Positions 44,893 through 54,873 of a stretch of DNA of 64,000 nt are shown here, one piece after another (positions within the stretch are counted from its first letter, which is position 1; each line of letters begins with the position of its first letter). The DNA is from Deltaproteobacteria bacterium CG11_big_fil_rev_8_21_14_0_20_47_16 (GTDB lineage Bacteria; UBA10199; GCA-002796325; 1-14-0-20-47-16): positions 1-64,000 of the forward strand of contig PCXA01000007.1 in assembly GCA_002796325.1 (NCBI GenBank), given 5' to 3'. The position numbers were made by a program, and so were the translations under genes. The notes beneath the pieces are model-generated. The model searched no databases. It was given only the letters and a program-made list of their open reading frames with translations, and had not been told where the DNA came from.

Positions 44893-46257
44893 TTATAGCC
44901 ATTTTTCGTGATGTTTAATTTGGGCTTGAACCGAAAGCGGGCCAGTACCCCCAATGAGGTTGCGGCGGTCGAGACATTTTTTGACATTAAAACAGTCCAC
45001 CACTTCCTTTTCAAAGTCGGGACAGAACTTTTGAAGCTCGGGCAAGGTATATGAAGATAATGATTTATTTTGGGTGATGGCATCTTGAACCAATTTGCCG
45101 ACGACCGCATGCGCGGCACGGAACGGAATGCCGCGACTGGTGAGATAGTCGGCCACATCCGTTGCAAAAAGGAGCGGATCCAGATTGGCGGCCATGCGTT
45201 CTGTGTTCCATTGGGCTGTTGCAACAGATTCAGTAAATAATTTAAGACAGATGAGTGTCTGGTCGATGGCATCAAAGAGTGCCGGCTTGTCTTCCTGTAA
45301 ATCCTTAGCGTAGTGGAGTGGCAATCCTTTAACTAAGGTGAAGAGCGTTTGCATGTCACCAATAACGCGTGATGCCTTTCCTCGAATGAGCTCCATCGCA
45401 TCGGGATTTTTCTTTTGAGGCATCATGCTGCTACCTGTTGTGACCGCATCGCTCATGCGTAAGTACCCAAACTCCTTTGTGGAGTAGGTAATCCAGTCTT
45501 CAGCATAACGACTTAAGTGAACCATTATAATAGAGAGTGTGCTGGCCAGTTCGAGCGCTTCGTCACGTTGGGAGGTTGCGGCCAAGCTGTTGATTGTGGG
45601 GCGTGAGAAGCCTAGGTTTTTGGCGAGCGCTGCCCGGTCAATGGGAAATGCGGCACCTGCAATGGCGCCGCTGCCGAGGGGGCATTCATCCACGGCCTTA
45701 GCCACATTTTGTAAGCGTCTAAAGTCGGCTTCAAGGGCGGAAACAAATCCCAGTAGATAGTGTGCGAGTGTAATGGGTTGTGCTTGCTGCATGTGGGTAT
45801 AGCCCGGCATGACTGTTGTGATGTGGGATTCTGCTTGCGCAGCAAGCGCGCGTCCCAGATCGCGCACGGTATCGCAGAGTTGGGCAACGGCTTCTTTGAG
45901 ATAGAGGCGAAAGTCGGTGGCAACTTGATCGTTGCGACTGCGACCTGTGTGGATTTTTTTTCCGGCATTGCCGATGAGTTCGGTCAAACGGCGTTCAACT
46001 AACGAGTGAACATCTTCGTCGTTAGGAAGTGGGAAAAATTTCCCAGCAACATGTTCTTCGCTGATTTGCTGTAATCCCTTTTCAATTGCTTTTACTTCAT
46101 CTGGTGTGAGGAGTTGGGCGTTGCATAATGCATTGGCCCAAGCTCGGTTGACGCGAAGATCGTAAGGAAGCAAGCGAATATCAATGGGCAACGAATGGTT
46201 ACATGCCTGCATGACATCGCTCATTGTGCCTTCAAATCGTCCATGCCAGAGTGTCAT
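44893..46257 (-). CDS. argH: Argininosuccinate lyase
   Basis: 454 aa from the ATG overlapping the argG stop (ATGA); GTG at 46263 is an alternative start. It has the fumarase/aspartase-superfamily signature [12 protein letters not shown], and [17 protein letters not shown] and [19 protein letters not shown]. It splits argininosuccinate into arginine and fumarate. It forms an argG-argH operon. Confidence 0.96.
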   Translation of the reverse strand: MTLWHGRFEGTMSDVMQACNHSLPIDIRLLPYDLRVNRAWANALCNAQLLTPDEVKAIEKGLQQISEEHVAGKFFPLPNDEDVHSLVERRLTELIGNAGKKIHTGRSRNDQVATDFRLYLKEAVAQLCDTVRDLGRALAAQAESHITTVMPGYTHMQQAQPITLAHYLLGFVSALEADFRRLQNVAKAVDECPLGSGAIAGAAFPIDRAALAKNLGFSRPTINSLAATSQRDEALELASTLSIIMVHLSRYAEDWITYSTKEFGYLRMSDAVTTGSSMMPQKKNPDAMELIRGKASRVIGDMQTLFTLVKGLPLHYAKDLQEDKPALFDAIDQTLICLKLFTESVATAQWNTERMAANLDPLLFATDVADYLTSRGIPFRAAHAVVGKLVQDAITQNKSLSSYTLPELQKFCPDFEKEVVDCFNVKKCLDRRNLIGGTGPLSVQAQIKHHEKWL

Positions 46258-47465
46258 GACCACTTCTTCCCGACCAATGCCCGTACCGTCAATGGAAGGG
46301 CAAATAGGTTAATGAAACCTTCGGCATCCCGTTGGTTGTACACTTCATCTCGACTGAAAGTCGCAAAGTCTTCGCGATATAATGAGTATGGCGATGTTCG
46401 GCCTACCGGAGTGCAGTTGCCCTTATAAAGCTTGAGTCGTACGCGACCGGTCATGCGCTTTTGCGTTTCCTTAATAAACCCATCCAGTGCCTCACGAATT
46501 TGCGTAAACCACTGACCATTATAGACGAGGTCGGCATACTTAAGGGCCAAATCTTGTTTGAAGTGTTGGGTGTCTCGGTCGAGTACCAATGACTCAAGCT
46601 CTGCGTGGGCCTTCACAATAATATCGCCACCTGGTGTTTCATAGACGCCACGCGATTTCATGCCGACCAAGCGATTTTCAACGATATCTACACGTCCAAT
46701 GCCATGCTTGCCACCCAGCTTATTGAGTGTTTCGACGAGTAAAACAGGATCCAGCTTTTCCCCATTGAGGGCCACAGGGACTCCTGCTTCAAAATCGAGT
46801 TCAATATATTCGGCCGTGTTTGGTGCATCTTCTGGTGCAACTGTCATTTGCCACAGGTCTTTGGGGGGTTCATTCCATGGATTTTCAAGAATGCCGCCCT
46901 CGGTGGATAGGTGCCACAAGTTGCGATCGTTACTATAGAGCTTTTCTTTGGTAGCAACGATGGGCACTTTATGTTGGGCTGCATAGTCAATGGCATCTTC
47001 GCGCGATTTGATATCCCATTCCCGCCAAGGGGCGATGATACGGACTTTGGGATCGATGGCTTTGAATGTTAGTTCGAATCGGACTTGGTCGTTACCTTTT
47101 CCAGTGCATCCGTGAGCAACGGCATCAGCACCTTCTTTGGCGACAATATCCATCATGCGTTTGGCGATGAGGGGGCGCGCAATGCTGGTACCGAGCAAAT
47201 ACTTTCCTTCGTAAATAGCACCTGCTTGCACCATTGGAAAAACATAGTCTGTTAAAAATTCTTTACGCAGGTCTTCGATATAAATTTTGCTCGCACCAGT
47301 TTTGATGGCTTTGTCCCGAAGGCCTTCCAACTCTTGGCCTTGTCCAACGTCTGCAGCATAGGCAATAACTTCACATCCATAATTTTCTTTAAGCCATGGA
47401 ATGATGATGGATGTGTCGAGACCGCCAGAATAGGCGAGTACTACTTTTTTTGCGTGTTTCGTCAT
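46254..47465 (-). CDS. argG: Argininosuccinate synthase
   Basis: 403 aa, the usual length. The ATP-pyrophosphatase motif is [17 protein letters not shown], followed by [24 protein letters not shown] and [17 protein letters not shown]. It condenses citrulline and aspartate using ATP, the step before ArgH. Confidence 0.97.
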   Translation of the reverse strand: MTKHAKKVVLAYSGGLDTSIIIPWLKENYGCEVIAYAADVGQGQELEGLRDKAIKTGASKIYIEDLRKEFLTDYVFPMVQAGAIYEGKYLLGTSIARPLIAKRMMDIVAKEGADAVAHGCTGKGNDQVRFELTFKAIDPKVRIIAPWREWDIKSREDAIDYAAQHKVPIVATKEKLYSNDRNLWHLSTEGGILENPWNEPPKDLWQMTVAPEDAPNTAEYIELDFEAGVPVALNGEKLDPVLLVETLNKLGGKHGIGRVDIVENRLVGMKSRGVYETPGGDIIVKAHAELESLVLDRDTQHFKQDLALKYADLVYNGQWFTQIREALDGFIKETQKRMTGRVRLKLYKGNCTPVGRTSPYSLYREDFATFSRDEVYNQRDAEGFINLFALPLTVRALVGKKWS

Positions 47466-47525
47466 AGGATGCCCCTTTTGGGATTAAGCGACGGTACTTA
47501 ATGCAGTTTTCGAGGCTGTCAATAA

Positions 47526-48146
47526 TCAACGCAATTCTGGGGTATCATTTTCGACTTTTTCGGAACGATACCAGAGGTAGATCATGTAGAGAATGATGAT
47601 GCTGATGGAGGCCACGATAAGGATACTTCGGATGGCATGGACGTCGTGCTTGAGCGCATCAATGTGGTTACCAAAGAAGTAGCCGAGTCCCACAAAGAGG
47701 GGGACGCTGACCAAAGATCCCAGTCCATCAAATAGGGCAAACCTGCGAAATTTAACATGCATGACGCCCGACAAGATGAATGTGGGTGAGCGCAAGCCGG
47801 GGAGGAATCGGGCAAAAAAGATGGTCCAATGTCCCCATTTTTTGAAGTGGTGGCGGATCATGGCAACACGTTCAGGGGGAGTGAGTTTGGATAGCCAGCG
47901 GTGTTCAAGTAGCTTTTGACCGTACCGATAGCCAAAGAAATAGAGAATCATGTCGCCTGACACGACGCCAATATAGCTAACGGCAAGGGCGACGATAGGG
48001 TCCATCATGCCCGTGTAAACAAAATAACCACCCGAAATCATGGTGAGGTCTTCGGGAATGGGGTTGCCGAATCCACAAAGAATGAGGAAAAGAAAATAGA
48101 CAGCGATTAACATGGGGCCCGAAAATTGGGCGAGAAAAGCATCCAT
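47526..48146 (-). CDS. DedA-family membrane protein
   Basis: 206 aa. Family features include FGNPIPEDLTMISGGYFVYTG, SYIGVVSGDMILYFFGYRYGQ, and the arginine-containing FFARFLPGLRSPTFILSGVMHV. DedA proteins take part in lipid scrambling and envelope stability. It lies 9 bp after the DUF6178 gene and is likely co-transcribed with it. Confidence 0.9.
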   Translation of the reverse strand: MDAFLAQFSGPMLIAVYFLFLILCGFGNPIPEDLTMISGGYFVYTGMMDPIVALAVSYIGVVSGDMILYFFGYRYGQKLLEHRWLSKLTPPERVAMIRHHFKKWGHWTIFFARFLPGLRSPTFILSGVMHVKFRRFALFDGLGSLVSVPLFVGLGYFFGNHIDALKHDVHAIRSILIVASISIIILYMIYLWYRSEKVENDTPELR

Positions 48147-48155
48147 TCAGACCTC

Positions 48156-49253
48156 TTACTCTGATTGGGGTAACTTGCTCAAGGGAAGTTTGCGCATTAA
48201 CGACACGCCAACTTTAAACAGATCTCTTGCCCAATAGGTTTGTAGGGCCACGCGCGCCTTTTCAACATCATTATTACCGATGGCTTCGAGTGCCAAATTG
48301 ATCATGGCAACGACTTTGGTCACGGACTCGCGTAACTCTTTGGGTTCCATTGCACGTTGGTCGGCGATCATGACTTTGTTAGCGAGACTTGCGAGTTCGA
48401 TACTAAACTCTTGTAAAAACCGACCATCTTGAATTCCTGCCATGACTTCTGTAATGAAAAGGCCTGCACGATCGCAGGTAATGAGCGGGTAACGTGGAAT
48501 GACATCCTTTTGATTGCCCTGCAATCGCGATGGGTTGCGCTTGGGCAAATGTTGAATGTCGCTGATGGAGAGCGGTTGATAGATGGCAATGGCTTCTTCG
48601 TAAGGAGGAAAGCCTTCTTCGGCCAGCCGTCGTTCGCGGACTTCGAATGCGGCTTCAACCTGTTCGGTAGGTAGTGCGTCCATGGCGACTTCGCACAGAT
48701 GGTGAACAAAGCCCGCATCCAGAGCGCCCAGGGGTTTGATGAGTGCGCGTGCAAGCTGATCGTATTCTTCGGTCTTGCCTTGAAAATAATACTGACCATC
48801 CAGAGTCCATGGGGGAAGTTCGCCAGGCCACTCATGATCATCCATAATATCTTGGTTGTTATCTTGGCGACGAGCCATGGCCACCAAAGATTGAAGTAGC
48901 AGCACCGCAAAATCAAAATCCAATTTATGAAACCACTGAGCCGCTTTATCTGGATCGACATCGATCATGGTTTGAAGCCACGCCAGCGCCTGCGGTACAT
49001 TGAGTTCGTCTTTATTCCACGCAGCCAAGTCAAATAGGGTTTGCCACTGATCCGCTGTGGCAAATTCCATGACCGTTAGCGCATCGTTTTTTCCTACTTC
49101 ACCCACGGTAAGCCAGAGTTCGCCGGGGGGGAGGAGGGGCACAATGGTGGCGATGTGCTGTGAATGCATGAGGAGGTCGATGCGCTTTTTGCCACCTGCT
49201 TGTAAGATCGTATCGATTTGTTGCGCCAAAGGGAATGTTGCAATATCAGTCAT
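48156..49253 (-). CDS. DUF6178-like protein, unknown function
   Basis: 365 aa, predicted soluble and mostly helical. Segments such as HIATIVPLLPPGELWLTVGEVGKNDA, DPDKAAQWFHKLDFDFAVLLLQSLV and EEGFPPYEEAIAIYQPLSI match the layout of the DUF6178 family of deltaproteobacterial proteins as I remember it; the assignment is moderate. No catalytic motif is seen. Its start lies 4 bp from the divergent peptidase gene, so promoters must sit inside the opposite coding regions. Confidence 0.7.
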   Translation of the reverse strand: MTDIATFPLAQQIDTILQAGGKKRIDLLMHSQHIATIVPLLPPGELWLTVGEVGKNDALTVMEFATADQWQTLFDLAAWNKDELNVPQALAWLQTMIDVDPDKAAQWFHKLDFDFAVLLLQSLVAMARRQDNNQDIMDDHEWPGELPPWTLDGQYYFQGKTEEYDQLARALIKPLGALDAGFVHHLCEVAMDALPTEQVEAAFEVRERRLAEEGFPPYEEAIAIYQPLSISDIQHLPKRNPSRLQGNQKDVIPRYPLITCDRAGLFITEVMAGIQDGRFLQEFSIELASLANKVMIADQRAMEPKELRESVTKVVAMINLALEAIGNNDVEKARVALQTYWARDLFKVGVSLMRKLPLSKLPQSE

Positions 49254-49257
49254 GCCT

Positions 49258-50352
49258 ATGACATCTCACAAGCGCATGGCTTCATACAAGTCAATTGTCA
49301 GACAAGTTTTGAGTATTCCAACCGCATCATTTCAGGAGCAGTGCGTGGCAGATTGTGTGCGTCGTCTGGCCACTCAGTGGGGGTATGTGGTGCGTGAGAC
49401 GCCGGATGGTAATTTGTTGGTAGGTCGACAGGTCGCGCACCAAAATCCAAAGCTGATGCTGCTGTCACATATGGACCATCCCGCACTCAAAATATTGAAT
49501 GTCAGTGGAAAAGTAGCGCGTGTGGGGGTGATGGGAGGTTTGCCTCTGGATCAACTGGTGGGTGCCCAATTTTTATTTGTGTCTGGTGATGATAAAACCA
49601 CTGGGCGCGTTCGTCGTAAATTGAAAACCCAATGGATGGGACAGCCAGAATTTGAAGTGCACTTGAAAAAAGAAATTGCATCTGGTGGATTTGCAACACT
49701 GGATGTGCCGAGTCCGCAATGGCGCGGTGATCGATTATCAGCACGCGCGATAGATAACTTGGCCAATGTGGCGGGGCTATTGTGTCTATTGTGGTCCGAG
49801 CGCCACAATCGTCGATCACGACTATTGTGTGTGTTTACGCGTGCTGAAGAAGTGGGTATGGTGGGAACAAGCGCGCTCATTCATCGCAACACGCTGTCTA
49901 AAAAAATTCCACTCATTGTGTTGGAAGCCAGCTCTGCCATTGGCGGAAAGGTTGCAATTGGAGGTGGTCCTGTGATTCGCGTGGGCGATCGCGTTGCAAC
50001 GTATGACCCATCGATTGATTTGTGGTTGCAAGATGTAGTCGCAAAATTATCTGCTCATAATAAAAAGCTTCAGTCACAGCGTGCATTACTTGCAGGTGGA
50101 CGATGCGAGGCCACAGTATTTTTTGCACACGGATATCGCGTGGGAGGGTTGGCACTTCCATTGGGAAATTATCACAATCGAGGCGCCCGTCGTTTAGAAA
50201 CAGAGTTTATTAGTTGGAAAGACTTTGTTGGATTGCAGGAATTATTACAGCAGATACTGAAACATCCCTTTTCAGAAAAGCAGCTACGACGCCACCAGCA
50301 GTGGGGATTTGTCCACTACTACAATCGATGGAAATCCAAACTCCGCGCTTAA
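49258..50352 (+). CDS. M42-family aminopeptidase
   Basis: 364 aa; the ATG at 49276 is a possible start as well, and an in-frame start at 49057 would run through the divergent gene. Motifs of the two-metal M42 peptidases are LLSHMDHPAL, SARAIDNLANVAGLL and FTRAEEVGMVGTSAL, with the metal ligand His/Asp pairs and the catalytic Glu-Glu. It removes N-terminal residues from peptides in the cytoplasm. No clear Shine-Dalgarno is visible. It ends overlapping the convergent gene by 4 bp. Confidence 0.8.
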   Translation: MTSHKRMASYKSIVRQVLSIPTASFQEQCVADCVRRLATQWGYVVRETPDGNLLVGRQVAHQNPKLMLLSHMDHPALKILNVSGKVARVGVMGGLPLDQLVGAQFLFVSGDDKTTGRVRRKLKTQWMGQPEFEVHLKKEIASGGFATLDVPSPQWRGDRLSARAIDNLANVAGLLCLLWSERHNRRSRLLCVFTRAEEVGMVGTSALIHRNTLSKKIPLIVLEASSAIGGKVAIGGGPVIRVGDRVATYDPSIDLWLQDVVAKLSAHNKKLQSQRALLAGGRCEATVFFAHGYRVGGLALPLGNYHNRGARRLETEFISWKDFVGLQELLQQILKHPFSEKQLRRHQQWGFVHYYNRWKSKLRA

Positions 50353-51779
50353 AACCCTTCGGGTAGTCTTTGTGGAGCACGAGGTGCGCGCGGAGTGCGA
50401 GGACGGGCAACGCGCACAGGTTTGGCTTTTTGACTTGCTTGCTTCTCGGTAGGTTTTTCGTTCTTCTTGTCTCCTTTGGATTCTTCTTCTGCCTTGACCG
50501 TTGCGAGTGTTGCACTGGTTAAGACCTGCTCATTTATGACCCGAGAGCCATAATTTCTGTTATCGCAACTCTTCTCATTGCCAACAGCAGCGAGGCATTC
50601 TTCATAAATGAGTGCACCCATAACGAGCTGTTGATCGATCAGCTTATCTTTACATGCCTCCGTATCAATGTCTGCATGTTGACCATTTTTACCGTAAAGG
50701 ATGTCAAATGGATTGGGTAGAGTTGTAATATAATGGCTTCTGTAGTGATCTCGTGCAGCATCAAAAGCAGATCTACACGCAGCACCCAATGGGTCATCGT
50801 AGTCGTGCGAGACACATTGTAATGCAGCGCCATCCAAAATTTGGGCGGCGTTCGTCATCATTGGGCGGAAATTTTCAAATGCTTGCTTAAATTCTGCGTT
50901 AATGAGGGCGGCGCCTGCGTACGCCATCATGCGTTGAACGTATAGCGCGGCATTGCTTCGTGTCATGTGCAAAACTGGAGCACAGGCATCCCGACGATCT
51001 GGAAATTCTTTGGGCCCAAGGTCTTGTGCAGCGTATTCGGCAAGCTCACTTACACTTTTGCCCTTACAAGGATTGTCATAACTATTCAATTTGGGTTGGA
51101 CCAATTGCTTGTCGAGCCAAGCCTGAAAGGCTTGACGACTGGGGCTGCTTTTAATGAATGGAAATGATGACTCATTGGCGGAACAGATTTTATCAAATTC
51201 TGCAGCGTCGCTAATTCTTTGGGGTTCAACATCTTCAGCTGTTTTAAATGGCTTGGCCAGTGCCAATTGAGGTTTGAACCCAATGGATGCGACTCTTTTG
51301 GTGGCGCGGTTTACCGCTAACTTTTCAATCTCTTGGCATTGCGTACCGGTGATGCATGCAGCATTTTTACCTTGGAGCATTTCATTCACAAATTCACATG
51401 GGTTTTTACTGTGCCACCAATCCTGAATCATCCAGATGCCCATGCGAACAGGGCTACCATACCGTGCAAGCGGTGCAGGGTTTCTCAATACTTGCTCAGC
51501 TGCCCATACCAAATCGCCGGATTGTGATTGTATTTGAGCATCATATAAAGGATTTTGCAGACGCTTTTGCATCTCCACGTAAGAATGCCAGACGTATGTC
51601 TTGGCCTTTTGGGTGAGTTGAATGAGGTCTTTCCCATTAGAAGCGTCGCCATTTTGAGAAGCCTTTTCAACAAGTTGGGCAACACGGCTCATCAAATTAT
51701 CAACATTACTGATTTGGTTAGATTGATTGCTTGGCCAGTCGGTAGTGGTAACCAATGTACATTGTTTCACGTTCGTCAT
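50349..51779 (-). CDS. Hypothetical cysteine-containing protein with basic Pro-rich tail
   Basis: 476 aa, a solid start (GAGGAG 8 bp before the ATG) and no signal peptide. It has about 13 cysteines spread through the middle, many in a Cys-rich helical region (PCEFVNEMLQGKNAACITGTQC, DRRDACAPVLH, GAACRSAFDAARD). The last ~60 residues are Lys/Arg/Pro-rich (EKPTEKQASQKAKPVRVARP, then RTPRAPRAPQRL), a tail that could bind nucleic acid or polymers. No family is recognised. Confidence 0.65.
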   Translation of the reverse strand: MTNVKQCTLVTTTDWPSNQSNQISNVDNLMSRVAQLVEKASQNGDASNGKDLIQLTQKAKTYVWHSYVEMQKRLQNPLYDAQIQSQSGDLVWAAEQVLRNPAPLARYGSPVRMGIWMIQDWWHSKNPCEFVNEMLQGKNAACITGTQCQEIEKLAVNRATKRVASIGFKPQLALAKPFKTAEDVEPQRISDAAEFDKICSANESSFPFIKSSPSRQAFQAWLDKQLVQPKLNSYDNPCKGKSVSELAEYAAQDLGPKEFPDRRDACAPVLHMTRSNAALYVQRMMAYAGAALINAEFKQAFENFRPMMTNAAQILDGAALQCVSHDYDDPLGAACRSAFDAARDHYRSHYITTLPNPFDILYGKNGQHADIDTEACKDKLIDQQLVMGALIYEECLAAVGNEKSCDNRNYGSRVINEQVLTSATLATVKAEEESKGDKKNEKPTEKQASQKAKPVRVARPRTPRAPRAPQRLPEGF

Positions 51780-51891
51780 GGGAGTTCTCCTCTATGTATG
51801 GGTATCGGCAAATCCATCAAAAAGTTGCTTAAAAAGCGCAGATAAAAATCTTGTAATTTCAGTATTTTAGAGCGATGCCCCTGTTACTCAG

Positions 51892-52818
51892 ATGATTTCC
51901 ATTTTCCTTACCATTCTTATCGGCGCCTTTTGGGGCGGCTCATTTGTCGCCATCCAGGCGGTTGTGGCGCAGTTTCCACCTTTGGTTGCGGTATTTTGGC
52001 GGATTGCGTTGGCTACGGTGGTGATGGCCCCCATCGTTTGTGTGAAGCGCAAACCCCTATGGCCTCAGCATAGCAAGCGACTTGCGATGGTGTCCGGCGC
52101 ATTGGCCATGGGGATTCCGTGGTGTCTGCTATTTTGGGCTGAGCAACATGTGAATGGTGCGCTTGGCGCGATTATGAACGCAACGGTCCCCGTGTTTGTT
52201 TTGCTGCTTTCGCCGCTCTATCATCCCAAGGCTGTGACGCGCCAACAGTGGTTAGGTGTGGGTATGGCGTTCATGGGAATTGTGGTGGTGTTTATGCCGG
52301 GCCTGCAAACTGGGGGAGCGTCTAATGCATGGGCGGTGGCTGCGCTTGTGGGTATGGCCATCGCATATGCAAATGGGCTTTTGTTTGCGCAGCGATTTTT
52401 GCGTGGCTTAGCACCCACCACGGCATCACTATGGCAAGGTGTTGGAGGTGCGAGCTTTGTGGCTGTGGTTGCACTAAGTTCCGGGTATTCATTGTGGAAT
52501 CCGGATTTGATTTTGGAACCGATTCCCCGATGGGGAATTTTGTATCTGGCGGTTTTTAGCACAGCAATTGCGAATATTATTCTGCTTTGGCTGCTTCAAC
52601 AAAAGGGGAGTGTGACCACATCGCTTGTGACATTTTTGATTCCACTTTTTTCAATTATAATCGAGTGGATGTATTTTGGCACAGAGCCGTCTCGTACAAC
52701 TTGGGCTGGAACGGTGATGGTACTCATGGGATTGTATATTGTGCAATTTTGGCGTCAGCGCAAAAAAGTGCGGATGGATGCGCCAATACTATCCAGTGCA
52801 TCAGGCGATGAAACGTAA
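51892..52818 (+). CDS. EamA/DMT-family transporter
   Basis: 308 aa with about ten transmembrane segments and two EamA repeats (IGAFWGGSFVAIQAVVAQFPPLVAVFWRIALATVVM and GMAIAYANGLLFAQRFLRG). It probably exports small metabolites or amino acids. The start is the ATG at 51892. It overlaps the convergent small gene by 64 bp. Confidence 0.9.
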   Translation: MISIFLTILIGAFWGGSFVAIQAVVAQFPPLVAVFWRIALATVVMAPIVCVKRKPLWPQHSKRLAMVSGALAMGIPWCLLFWAEQHVNGALGAIMNATVPVFVLLLSPLYHPKAVTRQQWLGVGMAFMGIVVVFMPGLQTGGASNAWAVAALVGMAIAYANGLLFAQRFLRGLAPTTASLWQGVGGASFVAVVALSSGYSLWNPDLILEPIPRWGILYLAVFSTAIANIILLWLLQQKGSVTTSLVTFLIPLFSIIIEWMYFGTEPSRTTWAGTVMVLMGLYIVQFWRQRKKVRMDAPILSSASGDET

Positions 52819-53162
52819 CAATCGGTGTGAGGTTCAACCGGGCTTAACGGAAATACCTGAGCAGCTGTGACGCGGCTGCGGCCATTCGGCAATTGTTCTG
52901 CAAATCGCACGAATTGATAGAGACTTCCCTTATAATTGAATTGTCCCGTTAACGCTGAAAGTGTCGATGTGACAGGGTATGTGGAAATGGCTTGGAGTGC
53001 GCCGTCTTCCATCAAGCGGCACCCTTTGCGGAGCGCTGCATGGGCGTCTGTTACCTCGGGATGCTGGGACCGCGCATCATCCAGGCTGGCATGGACAGTT
53101 TCTTCCCCATTCTTGCGGACCGCCCAGCCCTCGCGCGTGGCATTAATATAGATATTGGCCAT
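52755..53162 (-). CDS. Small hypothetical protein
   Basis: 135 aa, starts MANIYINATREGWAVRKNG. It is neutral, without signal peptide or membrane segment, and has no recognised domain. Its 3' 64 bp overlap the DMT gene. Its upstream spacer (53163-53239) separates it from the structured element copy 2. Coding status is likely but not certain. Confidence 0.55.
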   Translation of the reverse strand: MANIYINATREGWAVRKNGEETVHASLDDARSQHPEVTDAHAALRKGCRLMEDGALQAISTYPVTSTLSALTGQFNYKGSLYQFVRFAEQLPNGRSRVTAAQVFPLSPVEPHTDCYVSSPDALDSIGASIRTFLR

Positions 53163-53239
53163 GGCGCAGATAGCTAGTGCCGCGGGTAGTAGAAGTCAAG
53201 GCCGTCACGCATGATATGGTTCTAGCCCGTGTCACCAAT

Positions 53240-53693
53240 ACCATAATGTCGCTTATGCGAATTTTCCTCATTAGCCGCCTGACTTCGCCGATGTGGTCCC
53301 TTCGGGCGCCGGTGGATTTATTCAGGTCATATGCGAATTTGCCTCACCGCCTCGCTCGTCGGGCACGACGTCGGTTTTTCGTTACGGCGAAAAACCGCGT
53401 CTCACTCTCGCCGTGCGCTGCAAAGAACCATGGACGCGCACGGCTCCGAGAGTCCCTCCTCCGCGAGACGCCATCGTCAAATTCGCATAGGGATCCTTCA
53501 CTCATACGGCGGCCACAATGTGAAAAGTTGGAACGGTATGCTGCGCGAGGCAACAAGGTTCGGTAGGCGTTCCCCCAAGGCCTTTTTGTCAAGTCATGAC
53601 GGAGCTCCTGCGCCATACGCCTACCGAACCTTGTTGACGAGGGTAGCAGCATGTCGTTCCCTTAGAAGATCGCCGTATAAGCGACATTATGGT
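53240..53693. mobile_element. Long nested-palindrome element, copy 2 (undescribed family)
   Basis: 454 bp. The ends are a perfect 17-bp inverted repeat (ACCATAATGTCGCTTAT at 53240-53256; complement 53677-53693), with pairing continuing imperfectly inward. Branch 1 (53330-53489) is closed by 12 perfect pairs (TATGCGAATTTG/CAAATTCGCATA) and carries two hairpins: 53372-53397 (10 bp) and 53398-53470 (three stacked stems). Branch 2 (53530-53660) pairs GGAACG and ATGCTGC with their complements and then 20 perfect base pairs (53551-53570 with 53617-53636). Its loop holds the 41-nt core 53575-53615, 36/41 identical to copy 1. Open frames inside run through the repeats and look non-coding. Confidence 0.8.
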
Positions 53694-53718
53694 GTGGGGT
53701 GGTCAATGATGATACGGG

Positions 53719-54873
53719 CTAATACATCAAATAGCGTTCGCGGGTGGTAAGAAAGTCGGCGGGGGTGGGGCCGATCAGTTTGCGCAGGCCGGACCACGAC
53801 TCCTGGTGATCAATGGCCTTGCGAATGCGGCTGCTGCCCGTGAGTAAATCGATTGCAGGAATATCATCTACAAATTCATATCGCTCGGTGCGCCAGGCAA
53901 ATCCCTTGTGGGTGGCTAGTGCTGCAATAAGTGCGACACCGGTTTCATAAGGTCGCAATGTCGTCTGATTTGTAATTGTAAATTTAATGCCATGGCAAAT
54001 GCGTGCGGTGTGTTTTTGAAACGTCGGCGTGAATTCTGTGGGTGTGAATTCAATGCCAGGTAGCTTCAAGTCCGACATTTGCTTGGCCAATTTTTCACTG
54101 TCTATCCAAGGTGCACCACAAAGTTCGAATGGTGTGGCTGTGCCACGACCTTCCGAGACATTGGTGCCTTCGAGCAGACACATTCCCGGATATAATAGTG
54201 CAGCATTGAGAGAGCGCATGTTGGGTGAGGGGTTGATCCACGAAAGACCTGTTTGATTCCAGAGCATGTCGCGTTTCCACCCTGTCATGGGAATTACTTT
54301 CAAATCACAATCAATACCGCAGGTGTCATTGAAGTAGCGCGCCAATTCACCAATCGTCATCGCGTGCCGCACGGGCAGTGGATACAATCCAACGAATGAA
54401 TGAAAGCCCTTATCAATCAGGCCGCCTTCAATCGTAGTCCCATTAATGGGGTTGGGTCGATCACAAACGATAACAGGTTTGCCAGTGGCCGCTGCGGTTT
54501 GCATGCAGAAGGCCATGGTATAAATATAGGTGTAGTATCGGCTGCCAATGTCTTGCAAATCGATGATGAAGACATCCATATTGTTGCACATATCCGCTTG
54601 CGGTTTGAGCGATGCAAAAGAATCCCCGTACAAGCTGTAGATGGGGATATTGCGAGCCGCATCTTCGTTGTGACCAACGCCTTCCATGTCTTGGGCAACG
54701 GTTGTGATGCCATGTTCGGGTCCAAATAGTGTGGTGAGGTTGTAAGGCGCCAGAGCGTCAACTGTGGGTGTGCCATCGGAAAGAACGCTTGCTTGATGGA
54801 GCACTGCGCCGATGCGTTTGCCATCGAATAGTTCGGGAGTGAGTAGTAGGTTGTCGATTCCGAGCTGGGTCAT
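53719..54873 (-). CDS. DUF1343 protein, NamZ-like exo-beta-N-acetylmuramidase
   Basis: 384 aa. Family signatures are GAVLHQASVLSDGTPTVDAL, TTLFGPEHGITTVAQDMEGVGHNED, IFIIDLQDIGSRYYTYIYTM-type FIIDLQDIGSRYYTYIYT, DRPNPINGTTIEGGL and EGTNVSEGRGTATPFE. NamZ enzymes remove N-acetylmuramic acid from the end of peptidoglycan fragments, a cell-wall recycling role. There is no signal peptide, so it acts in the cytoplasm here. It overlaps ridA by ATGA. Confidence 0.88.
   Translation of the reverse strand: MTQLGIDNLLLTPELFDGKRIGAVLHQASVLSDGTPTVDALAPYNLTTLFGPEHGITTVAQDMEGVGHNEDAARNIPIYSLYGDSFASLKPQADMCNNMDVFIIDLQDIGSRYYTYIYTMAFCMQTAAATGKPVIVCDRPNPINGTTIEGGLIDKGFHSFVGLYPLPVRHAMTIGELARYFNDTCGIDCDLKVIPMTGWKRDMLWNQTGLSWINPSPNMRSLNAALLYPGMCLLEGTNVSEGRGTATPFELCGAPWIDSEKLAKQMSDLKLPGIEFTPTEFTPTFQKHTARICHGIKFTITNQTTLRPYETGVALIAALATHKGFAWRTERYEFVDDIPAIDLLTGSSRIRKAIDHQESWSGLRKLIGPTPADFLTTRERYLMY

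Noticed and set aside
53177-53566. Arg-rich open reading frame inside element copy 2 (also 53331-53750 and 53344-53652)
   Set aside because: All run through the inverted repeats on both strands and overlap one another, as expected from GC-rich palindromes; none has a Shine-Dalgarno or recognisable domain.
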